Shown: positions 17,562 to 27,610, counted from the stretch's first letter. The stretch: DNA of 39,784 nucleotides from Candidatus Scatousia excrementigallinarum (GCA_018711035.1 DVIU01000165.1:1-39784), one strand, 5' to 3'. Program-made: numbers and translations. Notes: generated by a model not told the origin, from the sequence alone.

Positions 17562-19178
17562 ATGAAATACTCCAGATATTCAACAATTATTGTAGGCAGC
17601 GGGATTGCAGGTCTTTATGCTGCATTAAAAATTGAACAGCAGGCAAAACTTCCCGACGGACTTCTCTTACTTACAAAATCAAAACTGGGAGAGAGTAATT
17701 CCCGGTATGCCCAAGGGGGCATGGTTGCGGTACTGCATGAGAATAAAAATGACTCAACCGAATCTCATATTATGGATACTATCAAAGCCGGTGCGGGTTT
17801 GAGTGAATTTAACACCGTGAAATTTATTTCTGAAAATTCAGACAAGGTTGTGAAAGATTTGTTGAAATTCGGAGTTCAGTTTGACAGAGACGATGACGGA
17901 CAATTCTGTTTTACAAAAGAAGCTGCGCACAGCGTGAGAAGAATCCTTCATTCGGGAGGTGACGCAACCGGCAAAATGATTGAACAGGCACTGTGCGAAA
18001 AAGTTAAAGAAAACAGTAATATTGATATTTATGAAGAAGGGCTTGCTGTAGAACTTCTTGTAAATGCAAATGCCGTATGTAAAGGAATTCTTGTATTTAA
18101 TTCCATCACAAATGAATATGAAACCATATATTCTCCTGTTGTGATTCTTGCAACAGGCGGTATAGGACAATTATATAAGTATACCACAAATCCGGAGGGG
18201 GCAACCGGCGACGGATTGGCTCTTGCGTATAACGCGGGTGCAGTTATGCAGGATATGGAATTTGTGCAATTCCACCCTACAGCTCTTGCGTTTGATGATG
18301 ACGTAAACCGGTTTTTAATATCGGAGGCTGTACGAGGCGAGGGTGCAAAACTTGTTGATTCTGACGGTATTGAATTTATGCACAAGTATGACGTACGTAA
18401 AGAACTTGCTCCGCGCGATATTGTAACGCGTGCAAACTTTAATGAAATGCAGGAAAAACATATTGATAATGTTTATTTGAATGCGACGTGTATAGATAAA
18501 AATAAGCTTGCAAAAAGATTCCCTAATATTTCAAAAAAATGTCTGGAACATGGAATTGATATATCACGTGATTTCATTCCTGTGGCTCCGGCTGCTCATT
18601 ATTTTATGGGTGGTGTCAAAACCGATGTGGAAGGCGAAACTTCAATTAAGGGCCTTTTTGCTATAGGAGAAGTTTCATCGACGGGTTTGCACGGAGGAAA
18701 CAGGCTTGCTAGTAATTCTCTGCTCGAATGCGTTGTTTGTGCTTATGAAGTTGCAGATTTTATTAAAAATGAAAACCTGTCGTCGCCAAAACAAATAGAC
18801 GGCGAGATTAAATCCATAATTGAAAAATATTCCGAAGATACAGAGCTTGAACCGTTTGATACTGATGCACTGAGAAATGAATTAAAAGATATCATGTGGA
18901 ATTACGTAGGGATATTGAGAAGCGAAAAGTCCCTTATAACTGCAATTGAAAAGCTTAATATGCTTCAGGCAAAGTTTGCGAGAACACATAAATGTCTTAA
19001 TAAACCGGAATATGAATTGAAAAATATGATTACCGTTGCAAAACTCGTTGCAAGTTCTGCATTGAGAAGAAAAGAATCGCGCGGAGCTCATTACAGATTG
19101 GATTATCTGAACACTAATGAGAAATGCGTTCATAGTTGTTTGACAAAAAAAGAAGGAGAGTTGGATTTTGTTAAGTAA
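17562..19178 (+). CDS. nadB: L-aspartate oxidase
   Basis: FAD motif VGSGIAGLYAALK, SRYAQGGMVAVL, QFHPTAL, AHYFMGGVKTD, GLHGGNRLASNSLLE. Confidence 0.95.
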   Translation: MKYSRYSTIIVGSGIAGLYAALKIEQQAKLPDGLLLLTKSKLGESNSRYAQGGMVAVLHENKNDSTESHIMDTIKAGAGLSEFNTVKFISENSDKVVKDLLKFGVQFDRDDDGQFCFTKEAAHSVRRILHSGGDATGKMIEQALCEKVKENSNIDIYEEGLAVELLVNANAVCKGILVFNSITNEYETIYSPVVILATGGIGQLYKYTTNPEGATGDGLALAYNAGAVMQDMEFVQFHPTALAFDDDVNRFLISEAVRGEGAKLVDSDGIEFMHKYDVRKELAPRDIVTRANFNEMQEKHIDNVYLNATCIDKNKLAKRFPNISKKCLEHGIDISRDFIPVAPAAHYFMGGVKTDVEGETSIKGLFAIGEVSSTGLHGGNRLASNSLLECVVCAYEVADFIKNENLSSPKQIDGEIKSIIEKYSEDTELEPFDTDALRNELKDIMWNYVGILRSEKSLITAIEKLNMLQAKFARTHKCLNKPEYELKNMITVAKLVASSALRRKESRGAHYRLDYLNTNEKCVHSCLTKKEGELDFVK

Positions 19179-19998
19179 TTTTTATATAGAAGACCATGTT
19201 AAAAGAGCATTGGAAGAAGATATCGGATTCGGAGATATTACAACAGAAAATTTAGCGGAAGATACAGATGTGCTTTCAGGAGCATTGAATACCAGAAGTG
19301 ATGGCGTTCTTTGCGGGTGTGAAGTATTTAAGACCGTATTTAAAATTCTTTCTCCTGATGTAAAATTAAAATTTTACTTCAAAGACGGCGATGAAATTAA
19401 AAAAGGCGATAAGATTGCAGATATTTCAGGGCCTGCAAAATATGTACTTATGGGAGAAAGGGTTGCTTTGAATTATGCACAGAGAATGAGCGGGATTGCG
19501 ACAGAGACCCGTAAATATCAGGATGCTGTCGGGAATTATAAAGCCAAAATTGTTGACACAAGAAAGACAACACCGAATTTCAGACCTTTTGAGAAATATT
19601 CTGTCTTTATCGGCGGTGGTCACATGCACAGATTTAATCTGTCTGACTGCGCAATGATAAAAGATAATCATATCCGTCTTGCAGGCACTATTACAAAAGC
19701 AGTTGAAAAACTAAGAGACAAAATTTCTTTCACCCATAAAATAGAAGTAGAATGTGATACTTTTGAACAGGTTAAAGAAGCTGTAGAAGTCGGCGCAGAT
19801 ATAATTATGCTTGATAATATGGATACTGATACAATGAAAAAAGCCTGCGATTATATTAACGGACGTGCAATTGTCGAAGCCAGCGGCAATGTTAATTTAT
19901 CAACCGTAAGCTCAATTGCAGCCTGCGGAGTGGATATTATTTCATCAAGTGCGATTGTTGCAAAAGCTCCAACTCTGGATTTGGCACTGGATATCTAA
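19168..19998 (+). CDS. nadC: Nicotinate-nucleotide pyrophosphorylase (carboxylating)
   Basis: EDIGFGDITTENL, RMSGIATETRKY, DTRKTTPNFRPFEKYSV, IEVECDTFEQ, IMLDNM. TTG start, overlaps nadB by 11 nt. Confidence 0.95.
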   Translation: MLSNFYIEDHVKRALEEDIGFGDITTENLAEDTDVLSGALNTRSDGVLCGCEVFKTVFKILSPDVKLKFYFKDGDEIKKGDKIADISGPAKYVLMGERVALNYAQRMSGIATETRKYQDAVGNYKAKIVDTRKTTPNFRPFEKYSVFIGGGHMHRFNLSDCAMIKDNHIRLAGTITKAVEKLRDKISFTHKIEVECDTFEQVKEAVEVGADIIMLDNMDTDTMKKACDYINGRAIVEASGNVNLSTVSSIAACGVDIISSSAIVAKAPTLDLALDI

Positions 19999-20193
19999 TA
20001 AATATATAAAGTATTTATATGGTGTTAATATTACACTAAATGTTAAGAAGATGAAAATGGTAATTTTCGTCTTCTTTTCATATTTTTGGAGGATTTTGCA
20101 AAAAAAATTGTAAACATTCTTAAAAAGTATGGCAAAAAATTTTTTCCTTTGATTTAAAATAAATGTACAGAGACATTAACTGAATGGTGGGAC

Positions 20194-21090
20194 ATGAAAA
20201 TTAATGCAATAAAATATGATACAACCCTGAAGCAGGGTTCCTCTGCGGTCTATAAAGACCCGCATAACTTTAAGGAAAAAGAGCGTGCGGGCTTGTGTGA
20301 GAAAAATAACAACGAGGATAAAAATAAATTTAGCGGCAACTTTACGGGAAAGAGTGAGGTTGCCGCTAGTGTTATAAAAAATAATAAGATTAAAGACAAG
20401 ATTTTTCAGTCAGGAACTTATAACAGTTTGTTAAAATTTGCTGAAGATCATAACGTCGCCGGAAGCGCACTTATGTCATTGTTTTTGGCAGGTGCTTTAA
20501 GACCGGCAACAATTATGGCCCTTCCTGGTGATAAGGATAAAGAGGATAAGATTTATGCCTCGGGGCATTCAATGGCATCAGGAGTTATCGGGTTTGTTGC
20601 TTCAACTATTATTACAAGTCCTTGGGATGATGCTGTTAATAACTTAATGGATAATTATAAAAATCATTACGAAAAAATACTTGACAATATTAAAAATGGT
20701 GTATCTGATATTAATAAAGATGTGCCGGAACTTAAATATAAATTCAAGTTCCTCGATGAAAAATACGGACGACTTGTTGAGCTTGCTAAAAAGACACTTG
20801 ATAAAGCCGGTACAATTGAACAAAAAGCTCTCAACAGACAAATCGATGCAACAAGATTATATATGAAAAATATTACCGACTGGGCAATCGCAATACCTCG
20901 TTCAATTTTAACAATTGCCCTGATTCCTCCGATTTTGAAATACGTATTCGGAATGGAAAAGAAACCAAAAGAGGCTCCAAAACCTAATGTTGAGCCGATA
21001 GATACCCAAAAAATGACATCAACAAAAACTGCCGGTATGGAAAACTTTATGAAAAAATCTTCTAATGAACCAAAAGGAGGAGCTCAATAA
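20194..21090 (+). CDS. Hypothetical membrane protein with N-terminal NFTG motif
   Basis: Good RBS context (GGTGGGAC). Hydrophobic segments around GSALMSLFLAGALRPATIMAL and IPRSILTIALIPPILKYVF. Overlaps the next ORF as TAATG. Confidence 0.7.
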   Translation: MKINAIKYDTTLKQGSSAVYKDPHNFKEKERAGLCEKNNNEDKNKFSGNFTGKSEVAASVIKNNKIKDKIFQSGTYNSLLKFAEDHNVAGSALMSLFLAGALRPATIMALPGDKDKEDKIYASGHSMASGVIGFVASTIITSPWDDAVNNLMDNYKNHYEKILDNIKNGVSDINKDVPELKYKFKFLDEKYGRLVELAKKTLDKAGTIEQKALNRQIDATRLYMKNITDWAIAIPRSILTIALIPPILKYVFGMEKKPKEAPKPNVEPIDTQKMTSTKTAGMENFMKKSSNEPKGGAQ

Positions 21091-21983
21091 TGAACGTAAC
21101 ATTGAATACATATTCTCCTCAACAAAAATATAATAATTATTATCAATCAAATAACAAAAAATATAATGCCCCTGCTTTTACCGGAGGCGTTGAACAGGTT
21201 GCAGAATCAGTAACTAAGAAATCAAAGTTCTTTAGCTCTATATTACAAAAGGGTACGGATATTTTTAATAGGACTTCTGAATTTTTTGCTAATAAGGTTA
21301 TTCCGCCTTTGTTTGATAATAAAGTAACAAATAAAATTACTAATGCAGTTAAAGACAGTGATAACCTTTTCAGTCATTTTTTGGCTATCGGTTCTTTAAT
21401 CACAAGCGGGATGTATATCTATAAGACTTTGACCATGGATGAAGAGAAAATGGATAAAGACCGTAAGAAAACTCTTGCAGTAAACCAGTTTTTGACATTC
21501 GTTTTATCAACGGCAGGCGCATATATGCTTGACAGTTCTTTATCGGACTGGTGGTCAAAATTAACTGTTAGATATGCCGCAAATCAGTGTAAAGATGAAA
21601 AACTGAGTCTTGTAGATGAATTCAAAAAAGAAATAGCACAGGCAAAGAAAGATAATGAAAAAATCAAGCTTGATAATGAAGCGTTAAAAGCTGCTGCAAA
21701 AAAAGAAGGCCGAAAAATTGTAAAAGAAGAATTAACCGAATATAAAAAGGTTAAAGCCGATAAATTCCTTGAAGAAAGAATAGGTAAATATCTTGGAACT
21801 AAAGACGAAGTAGACCTTTTAAACAAAAAAATTAAAGGTATGGGCAAATTAAAAACAATGCTTGTATTTGCTCTGGTATACAGATATATTGTTCCTGTTG
21901 CAGTTACAAAACCGGCTAACATTCTCTGTGAAAAATATCTCGCACATAAAAAAGAAAAACAGGCAGAAAAAGCAAAAGCATAA
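21090..21983 (+). CDS. Hypothetical membrane protein with N-terminal AFTG motif and coiled coil
   Basis: RBS AGGAGGAG upstream, TAATG overlap with preceding ORF, hydrophobic segments, strong Lys/Glu coiled coil. Confidence 0.7.
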   Translation: MNVTLNTYSPQQKYNNYYQSNNKKYNAPAFTGGVEQVAESVTKKSKFFSSILQKGTDIFNRTSEFFANKVIPPLFDNKVTNKITNAVKDSDNLFSHFLAIGSLITSGMYIYKTLTMDEEKMDKDRKKTLAVNQFLTFVLSTAGAYMLDSSLSDWWSKLTVRYAANQCKDEKLSLVDEFKKEIAQAKKDNEKIKLDNEALKAAAKKEGRKIVKEELTEYKKVKADKFLEERIGKYLGTKDEVDLLNKKIKGMGKLKTMLVFALVYRYIVPVAVTKPANILCEKYLAHKKEKQAEKAKA

Positions 21984-21987
21984 AATA

Positions 21988-22018
21988 AAAAACTCCCCTT
22001 TCATAGGGGAGTTTTTTT
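21988..22018 (+). terminator. Intrinsic terminator after the 20194-21983 operon
   Basis: AAAACTCCCCTttcatAGGGGAGTTTTTTT. Confidence 0.93.
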
Positions 22019-22102
22019 ATTGGAAAATATGCCAAAACTTGCTAAAAAAATACCTTTGTAGTATATTCTAAACAGGGGTAATAAGAGGAAGAAAAGAGTA
22101 AA

Positions 22103-23068
22103 TTGGATTTAGAAGCGATAGCAAAAAAATGCAATTTGTTTGAAGGTGATACGGAGGATGTTATCCGTGAGATAAACTGCCTTGATGAAATTTATGAACG
22201 GGATAATCTGGTAGAAATATATAACTATTTTTTATCAGTATGTAAAGACCCGGAAATACTTATGGCTGTTATCCGCTGCTGTGACCGTTTTCGTGATAAA
22301 TCATCTTTGAGTCCTCTGCTTGATATTCTTTTGCTTAAAATTTGTGATGATGATATTAATAAAGAAAAATTTATTAATGTTAGAGTTATGTGTGCAAAAG
22401 CTATAGCTAACTTAAAAGATACTTCAGCAGTAACATCGTTATTATATTGCTTAAATAACAAAGATGAAAATTATAAAGTTCGTTTTGCCTGTGCGGACGG
22501 GCTTGGAAGAATTGGCGATAAATATGCGGTAGCCCCGTTAATTGATGTTGTAAAAGATGAAGAAGAACGTTCTGTTTACCTGAGAGAATCTGCTGCCTCT
22601 GCACTAGGTATGCTTGGAGATATTAGAGCCGTAGACCCTCTTGTCAGTATTCTGGAAACAAAACAGGGGATTCTTGATAAGTTTACTTTTCTCAAAGAAC
22701 GTGTAATTGAAGCTCTCGGGAAATTAAGGCTCGAAAAGAATCAGAGGGTATTTAATGCATTAAAATCTTCTCTTATGGATGAATCTCCTCAGATAAGAAT
22801 TAATGCAATTGAAGCATTAATGGAAAGCGGATATGAAGAAGCTTATGATGCTATAAAAAGTTGTCTTGCTGATAATGATGATGAAGTTAAAAAGAATGCG
22901 CTTATTGCTCTTTATAATATGGTAGGACGCAAAATTCTCGATGAAGTTATCAGGGAGGCTTCATATGGCGATATTTTAAAAGTTGAAGCGGTTTCGATTC
23001 TGGAAGAGTACGAAATTGATGAAGATGATGAAATGGCACGAAGAATTCGTAAGGAGCTTGATGGTTAA
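22103..23068 (+). CDS. HEAT-repeat protein
   Basis: Repeated helical units (VRVMCAKAIANLKDTSAVTSLLYCL, VRFACADGLGRIGDKYAVAPLIDVV, LRESAASALGMLGDIRAVDPLVSIL). TTG start. Confidence 0.85.
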   Translation: MDLEAIAKKCNLFEGDTEDVIREINCLDEIYERDNLVEIYNYFLSVCKDPEILMAVIRCCDRFRDKSSLSPLLDILLLKICDDDINKEKFINVRVMCAKAIANLKDTSAVTSLLYCLNNKDENYKVRFACADGLGRIGDKYAVAPLIDVVKDEEERSVYLRESAASALGMLGDIRAVDPLVSILETKQGILDKFTFLKERVIEALGKLRLEKNQRVFNALKSSLMDESPQIRINAIEALMESGYEEAYDAIKSCLADNDDEVKKNALIALYNMVGRKILDEVIREASYGDILKVEAVSILEEYEIDEDDEMARRIRKELDG

Positions 23069-23723
23069 GAATGCATTGATACTTTTATCGGGAGGTCTTG
23101 ATTCTCTTGTTAGTCTGGGGCTTGTAAGGAAAAATTACGGCACTATGCTGGCTCTGACATTTGATTACGGACAAAAAGCCGTTAAGGATGAAATTGAAGC
23201 TTCTGCGAAAATCTGTGACTATTATAAGATTTATCATAAAGTTATAGATTTAGGCTGGCTAAAGGAAATTACCGCTACTTCTCTAGTTTCAGACAGGGAA
23301 GTTCCAACAAATATAAGTGATTATCGCGAATCAATGAAAGCTGTGTGGGTTCCGAATAGAAACGGCCTGTTTCTCAATGTTGCCGCCTGTTTTGCTGATG
23401 CGGAAGGCTATCATGACATAATTATAGGCGCAAATAAAGAAGAGGGGCAAACTTTTCCCGATAATACAATTGAATTTGCCAATTCTGTAACGGAAGAATT
23501 TAAATATTCTACGCTTGTGAAGCCTCAGGTTATTGCTCCATTGATTAATTATTCTAAGAATGATATAGTAGAAAAAGCTTTAGAAAATGAGATTCCTCTT
23601 GAGCTTGTAAAAAGCTGTTACAACGGCGGTAATAAACATTGCGGAAAATGTGAATCTTGTTTGAGGCTAAGGCAGGCACTTGAATATAATGGTGCAGATA
23701 AGTATATTAACCTTCTTTTTTAG
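23061..23723 (+). CDS. queC: 7-cyano-7-deazaguanine synthase
   Basis: ALILLSGGLDSLVSLGL PP-loop, TFDYGQKA, VPNRNGLFL, C-terminal CYNGGNKHCGKCESCLRLRQAL zinc motif. ATG at 23061 overlaps the HEAT ORF by 8 nt. Confidence 0.94.
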   Translation: MVKNALILLSGGLDSLVSLGLVRKNYGTMLALTFDYGQKAVKDEIEASAKICDYYKIYHKVIDLGWLKEITATSLVSDREVPTNISDYRESMKAVWVPNRNGLFLNVAACFADAEGYHDIIIGANKEEGQTFPDNTIEFANSVTEEFKYSTLVKPQVIAPLINYSKNDIVEKALENEIPLELVKSCYNGGNKHCGKCESCLRLRQALEYNGADKYINLLF

Positions 23724-23725
23724 GG

Positions 23726-24292
23726 ATGAAAAATATTATGAAAACAGAACTTTTAAATCAGGAAATTAAATATGAAGGCTGGCAGTTATGCCCGCATTGG
23801 ATATATAAAAATTTTAAAATTCAAGGTGATGCAACTGTTGCCTTTTGCGGAGAATGCGAAGTTAAATTAACCGAAATGGTTGATATAGAAGATGTTATAA
23901 ATAACGAACCGATTTACAGTAAATCAATGCTGAGTTTTATATCCGAACAATTTAATGTTGGACTGGTAGAAGGCGTATTCAGACAAAGACTTTTGATTTG
24001 TACAATAAAAGAAGCACTTGAACGCCGCGGTATAACCCCTGTACGAAGCGGAGATGATTTGTTTGTTAACGGTAAAAAACTTACTGTATCAATCGCAACA
24101 AAATCTTTAACTTCAATATTAATACATACAGGGATTAATATTGATTCAACGGGCGCACCGGTAAAGGCGTGCGGTCTTACCAATGATTTAGGAATTACTG
24201 ATATAAAAGAGTTTGCACAAGAGATTTTAAAAAATTACTCGGAAGAAATTGATGATATAATAATGGCAAGTACAAAGGTTAGAGGAGTATAA
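23726..24292 (+). CDS. Uncharacterised protein resembling DUF366
   Basis: YEGWQLCPHWIYKNFKIQGDATVAFCGECEVKLTEMVDIEDV…RRGITPVRSGDDLFVNGKKLTVSIATKS…HTGINID. Family name is from memory. Confidence 0.5.
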   Translation: MKNIMKTELLNQEIKYEGWQLCPHWIYKNFKIQGDATVAFCGECEVKLTEMVDIEDVINNEPIYSKSMLSFISEQFNVGLVEGVFRQRLLICTIKEALERRGITPVRSGDDLFVNGKKLTVSIATKSLTSILIHTGINIDSTGAPVKACGLTNDLGITDIKEFAQEILKNYSEEIDDIIMASTKVRGV

Positions 24293-24294
24293 CT

Positions 24295-25008
24295 ATGATT
24301 CATGAAGATGAACCGATACAGCCTGCGCATATAAGCTATAAAGATTATAAAAAACTTGTAAACAGAAGCCCTCGTCAAAGTTTTATAATGTTTATTTCTG
24401 TATTTTGTGTACTTTTAATTATATTTTTGGGATTTGCAAAAGTAATGTCTCCTGACGTTGAAATATCTCTCGGCGACGATACTGCTGAAATAGAAGATGT
24501 TGTTAAACCGGGAGAAGTAGATGAAAGATTAAAAGAAATACATATGGAAGATAACTCGGAAGCTATAGGCGGGGAAGGTCTTGCCATAGAAGACGGCGGA
24601 AAAGTTATCATTCCTAAACAGAAAAATTCGCCTGCGGATATAAATATACCTGCTGCCGAAGACAATATATATCCTGAGGAAACTTTGCCCGCTCAATCTC
24701 AACCTCAAACTCAGGAACAAGAGCATAACTCTGTTTCGCAGACGGTAACCCCTCAACCTTCACCGGCTCCGGTTCCTCATTATGTTAATGCAAAAGTTGT
24801 GGTTGGTTCATATACAACTTTGGAACAAGCTGAAGTCGCTAAGGGTATACTTTTAGATTCCGGATTAGGTCTGTCGCCGTTTATAAGAAAAATCGGTTCT
24901 GAATACACACTTCAGGTCGGCTCTTATAATTCTAAAGAAAAAGCCGTGAGTGCTGCAAAAGATTTGTTGATTAAAAATTACCCCGCAAGAGTTCTTATAG
25001 AACAGTAA
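24295..25008 (+). CDS. SPOR-domain membrane protein
   Basis: Single N-terminal TM, Pro/Gln-rich linker, C-terminal VVVGSYTTLEQAEVAKGILLDSGLGLSPFIRKIGSEYTLQVGSYNSKEKA. Confidence 0.85.
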   Translation: MIHEDEPIQPAHISYKDYKKLVNRSPRQSFIMFISVFCVLLIIFLGFAKVMSPDVEISLGDDTAEIEDVVKPGEVDERLKEIHMEDNSEAIGGEGLAIEDGGKVIIPKQKNSPADINIPAAEDNIYPEETLPAQSQPQTQEQEHNSVSQTVTPQPSPAPVPHYVNAKVVVGSYTTLEQAEVAKGILLDSGLGLSPFIRKIGSEYTLQVGSYNSKEKAVSAAKDLLIKNYPARVLIEQ

Positions 25009-25065
25009 TTCTGTTTGCACATAAAGAACATTTGTGCTATTCTTTGGGTACAATAAGGAGAAGCT

Positions 25066-26508
25066 ATGGAAAGTTTAAGAGATAAATATGAAGTTGTTAT
25101 AGGTTTAGAAGTTCATGCTCAGTTGAAAACCAAATCAAAAATATTTGCCCCTGACGGAACTGAATTTGGTCAGGAACCAAATACTCAAACCAGCCCTATT
25201 ACATTAGGTATGCCTGGTGTCTTGCCTGTTTTGAACAAAGAAGTTGTCAATATGGGTATATTAACCGGCCTGGCATTGAACTGTGAAATTCCTGCAAGAT
25301 GTAAGTTTGACAGAAAACAGTATTTCTATCCGGACTTGCCGAAAGGGTATCAGATTTCCCAATACGATGAACCTATTTGTGTTAACGGTTATATCGATAT
25401 TAAAGGTAAAAGGATTGGTATTACCCGTGCCCATCTTGAAGAAGATGCCGGAAAACTCGTTCATGCAGGTGCAGCAGGTCTGGCAGGTTCAAGCTATTCG
25501 CTGGTTGACCTGAACAGAGCCGGAACTCCTCTATTGGAAATAGTTTCTGAACCTGATATGAGAAGCTCTGATGAAGCAAGAGCTTATATGGAAGAATTAA
25601 GAAATATTGTAAGATACATCGGTGTTTGTGACGGTAACCTTGAAGAAGGGTCTATGAGATGTGACGCTAATATTTCTATTATGCCTAAGGGTTCAAAAGA
25701 ATTCGGAACCCGCGCGGAAATTAAAAATGTAAACAGTTTTTCCGCACTTCAAAGAGCAATCGAATATGAAATAGATAGACAAATTGATATTGTTGAAGAC
25801 GGCGGAAAAGTTGTTCAGGAAACAAGACTCTGGGATGACAATGCGCGTGAAACCCGTTCAATGAGAGGTAAAGAGGATGCTCACGATTACAGATATTTCC
25901 CTGAACCTGATTTGATGCCTCTTGAAATTTCAAGAGAATGGGTGCAGGAAATTAAAGATAAAATGCCGGAACTTCCAGAACAAAAACGTCAAAGATATAT
26001 GGGCTTAGGCTTGAGTGAATACGACGCAAGCGTAATTGTTGAGCAGATGGGGCTGGCTCTGTTCTTTGATAAAGTTATTGAATCAGGTGCTACGCCTAAG
26101 ATTGCTGTAAACTTTATTATGGGTGAAATTGCAGCATACCTGAAAGAAGAACATCTTGAAATTTCAGATACAAATTTGACTCCTGAAAATCTATGTGAAT
26201 TGATTTCATTGATTGAAAAGAATACAATTTCAAATAATATTGGTAAACAAATTATTATTGATATGATGAAAGACGGCTCAAAGGCTTCTGAAATTGTTGA
26301 AAAGCGCGGTTTGAGCCAAATCTCTGATGAGGGAGCAATTAAGGAAATCTGTCAGAAAGTTGCTGATGCAAATCCTGAACAGGTGGAAAAATATAAAGGT
26401 GGAAAGGTTCAGTTGTTAGGTTTCTTTGTCGGTCAGGTTATGAAAGAAACAAAAGGCAGAGCTAATCCGAAATCTGTTAATGAACTTATGAAAGAAATCT
26501 TAGGGTAG
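25066..26508 (+). CDS. gatB: Asp-tRNA(Asn)/Glu-tRNA(Gln) amidotransferase subunit B
   Basis: YEVVIGLEVHAQLKTKSKIF, PITLGMPGVLPVLN, KQYFYPDLPKGYQISQYDEPI, GSMRCDANIS, DAHDYRYFPEPDL. Confidence 0.97.
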   Translation: MESLRDKYEVVIGLEVHAQLKTKSKIFAPDGTEFGQEPNTQTSPITLGMPGVLPVLNKEVVNMGILTGLALNCEIPARCKFDRKQYFYPDLPKGYQISQYDEPICVNGYIDIKGKRIGITRAHLEEDAGKLVHAGAAGLAGSSYSLVDLNRAGTPLLEIVSEPDMRSSDEARAYMEELRNIVRYIGVCDGNLEEGSMRCDANISIMPKGSKEFGTRAEIKNVNSFSALQRAIEYEIDRQIDIVEDGGKVVQETRLWDDNARETRSMRGKEDAHDYRYFPEPDLMPLEISREWVQEIKDKMPELPEQKRQRYMGLGLSEYDASVIVEQMGLALFFDKVIESGATPKIAVNFIMGEIAAYLKEEHLEISDTNLTPENLCELISLIEKNTISNNIGKQIIIDMMKDGSKASEIVEKRGLSQISDEGAIKEICQKVADANPEQVEKYKGGKVQLLGFFVGQVMKETKGRANPKSVNELMKEILG

Positions 26509-26544
26509 GCTTTTGCCTGCCCTTGAGGTTATTTAAGGGTGTTT

Positions 26545-27603
26545 ATGTTTTTTAAAGAAAATAAAAAATCGAGTATGGAGCAGGAAATATTTGAACAGTC
26601 GGATGTTCTTGATAGCCTGTTGAAAACTCACGTTAATGACAATAATTATATTCTTTTTGATATCCCTACAGATATATCCAAGATAATTATGGTTGCAAGC
26701 GGTTCCTCATACCATTGTGCAAGATTTGCGGCGGATTTATTCGGTAATGTTGCCGGCATGGAAGCTCGTGCAATTTATTCAAGTGAGTTCCTTTTGAAGT
26801 CTGCCGTGCCTCATGATAATGATATCTTGTATGTATTTATAACTCAATCCGGCGAGACTTCTGATACTAATTCCGCTTTAAGAAAGGCAAAAGAATTGGG
26901 TATGCGTACGCTTTGTATAACGAATAAGAAGGATTCTTCTATATGGCAGGCTTCTGATTTTAAAATTGACTGCTGTGCCGGTGAGGAAAAAAGCATTGCC
27001 GCGACAAAATCGTTGACAACTCAAATGTTGTGTTGTACATTACTTGTTCTGAAATATGCAGCTCACAAAGGAATTGATATTTCCGGTTATATAGAAGATT
27101 TAAAAAATTTATCTGGGTATATTGAAAAAACTTATAATCTTCATCCTGATATAAAAGAGATGGCAGCTTTTCTATCCAAATTTAAAAATATCGTGATTAC
27201 GGCAGATGGTATTTCTTATGCAATTGCAAAGGAAGCTTCTTTAAAAATAAAAGAAACCTCTTATGTAAATGTGTATTCAAATATCCTCGGAGAATTTATG
27301 CACGGTCATGTTGCCATATTAAATAATAAGCCGGCGATGATACATATTTCCGTTGATGAACTTAGCTATACAGCAATGAGAAATTTGAATAAAATAGAAG
27401 AAGATTACAATCCGCCGTTATGCATAATCGGTTATTCAAATGATAAAATTAATCCGAAATTTAATATTGATATAAGCTGTGAAAGCGAAATAGTTAAGTC
27501 TTTTTGTATAGTGGTAATCGTTCAGCTTCTTGCACTGGAAATTGCACAAAAGCTGGGGCGTAATGTTGATAAACCGCACGGTCTGCATAAGGTTGTGAAA
27601 TAA
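26545..27603 (+). CDS. SIS-domain protein resembling the GlmS isomerase half (no glutaminase domain)
   Basis: ASGSSYHCARFAADLF, ITQSGETSDTNSALRKAKELG, SIAATKSLTTQ, EFMHGHVAI. A GTG 6 nt upstream (26539) is the alternative start. Confidence 0.85.
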   Translation: MFFKENKKSSMEQEIFEQSDVLDSLLKTHVNDNNYILFDIPTDISKIIMVASGSSYHCARFAADLFGNVAGMEARAIYSSEFLLKSAVPHDNDILYVFITQSGETSDTNSALRKAKELGMRTLCITNKKDSSIWQASDFKIDCCAGEEKSIAATKSLTTQMLCCTLLVLKYAAHKGIDISGYIEDLKNLSGYIEKTYNLHPDIKEMAAFLSKFKNIVITADGISYAIAKEASLKIKETSYVNVYSNILGEFMHGHVAILNNKPAMIHISVDELSYTAMRNLNKIEEDYNPPLCIIGYSNDKINPKFNIDISCESEIVKSFCIVVIVQLLALEIAQKLGRNVDKPHGLHKVVK

Positions 27604-27610
27604 TTAACGA

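Noticed and set aside
17838-18385. Overlapping 110- and 118-aa minus ORFs inside nadB
   Set aside because: Antisense shadow ORFs of a conserved enzyme gene with biased composition.
21584-21922. 112-aa minus ORF inside the second orphan membrane protein gene
   Set aside because: Antisense to a Lys/Glu coiled-coil coding region, giving an artefactual Ser/Phe/Leu-rich frame.
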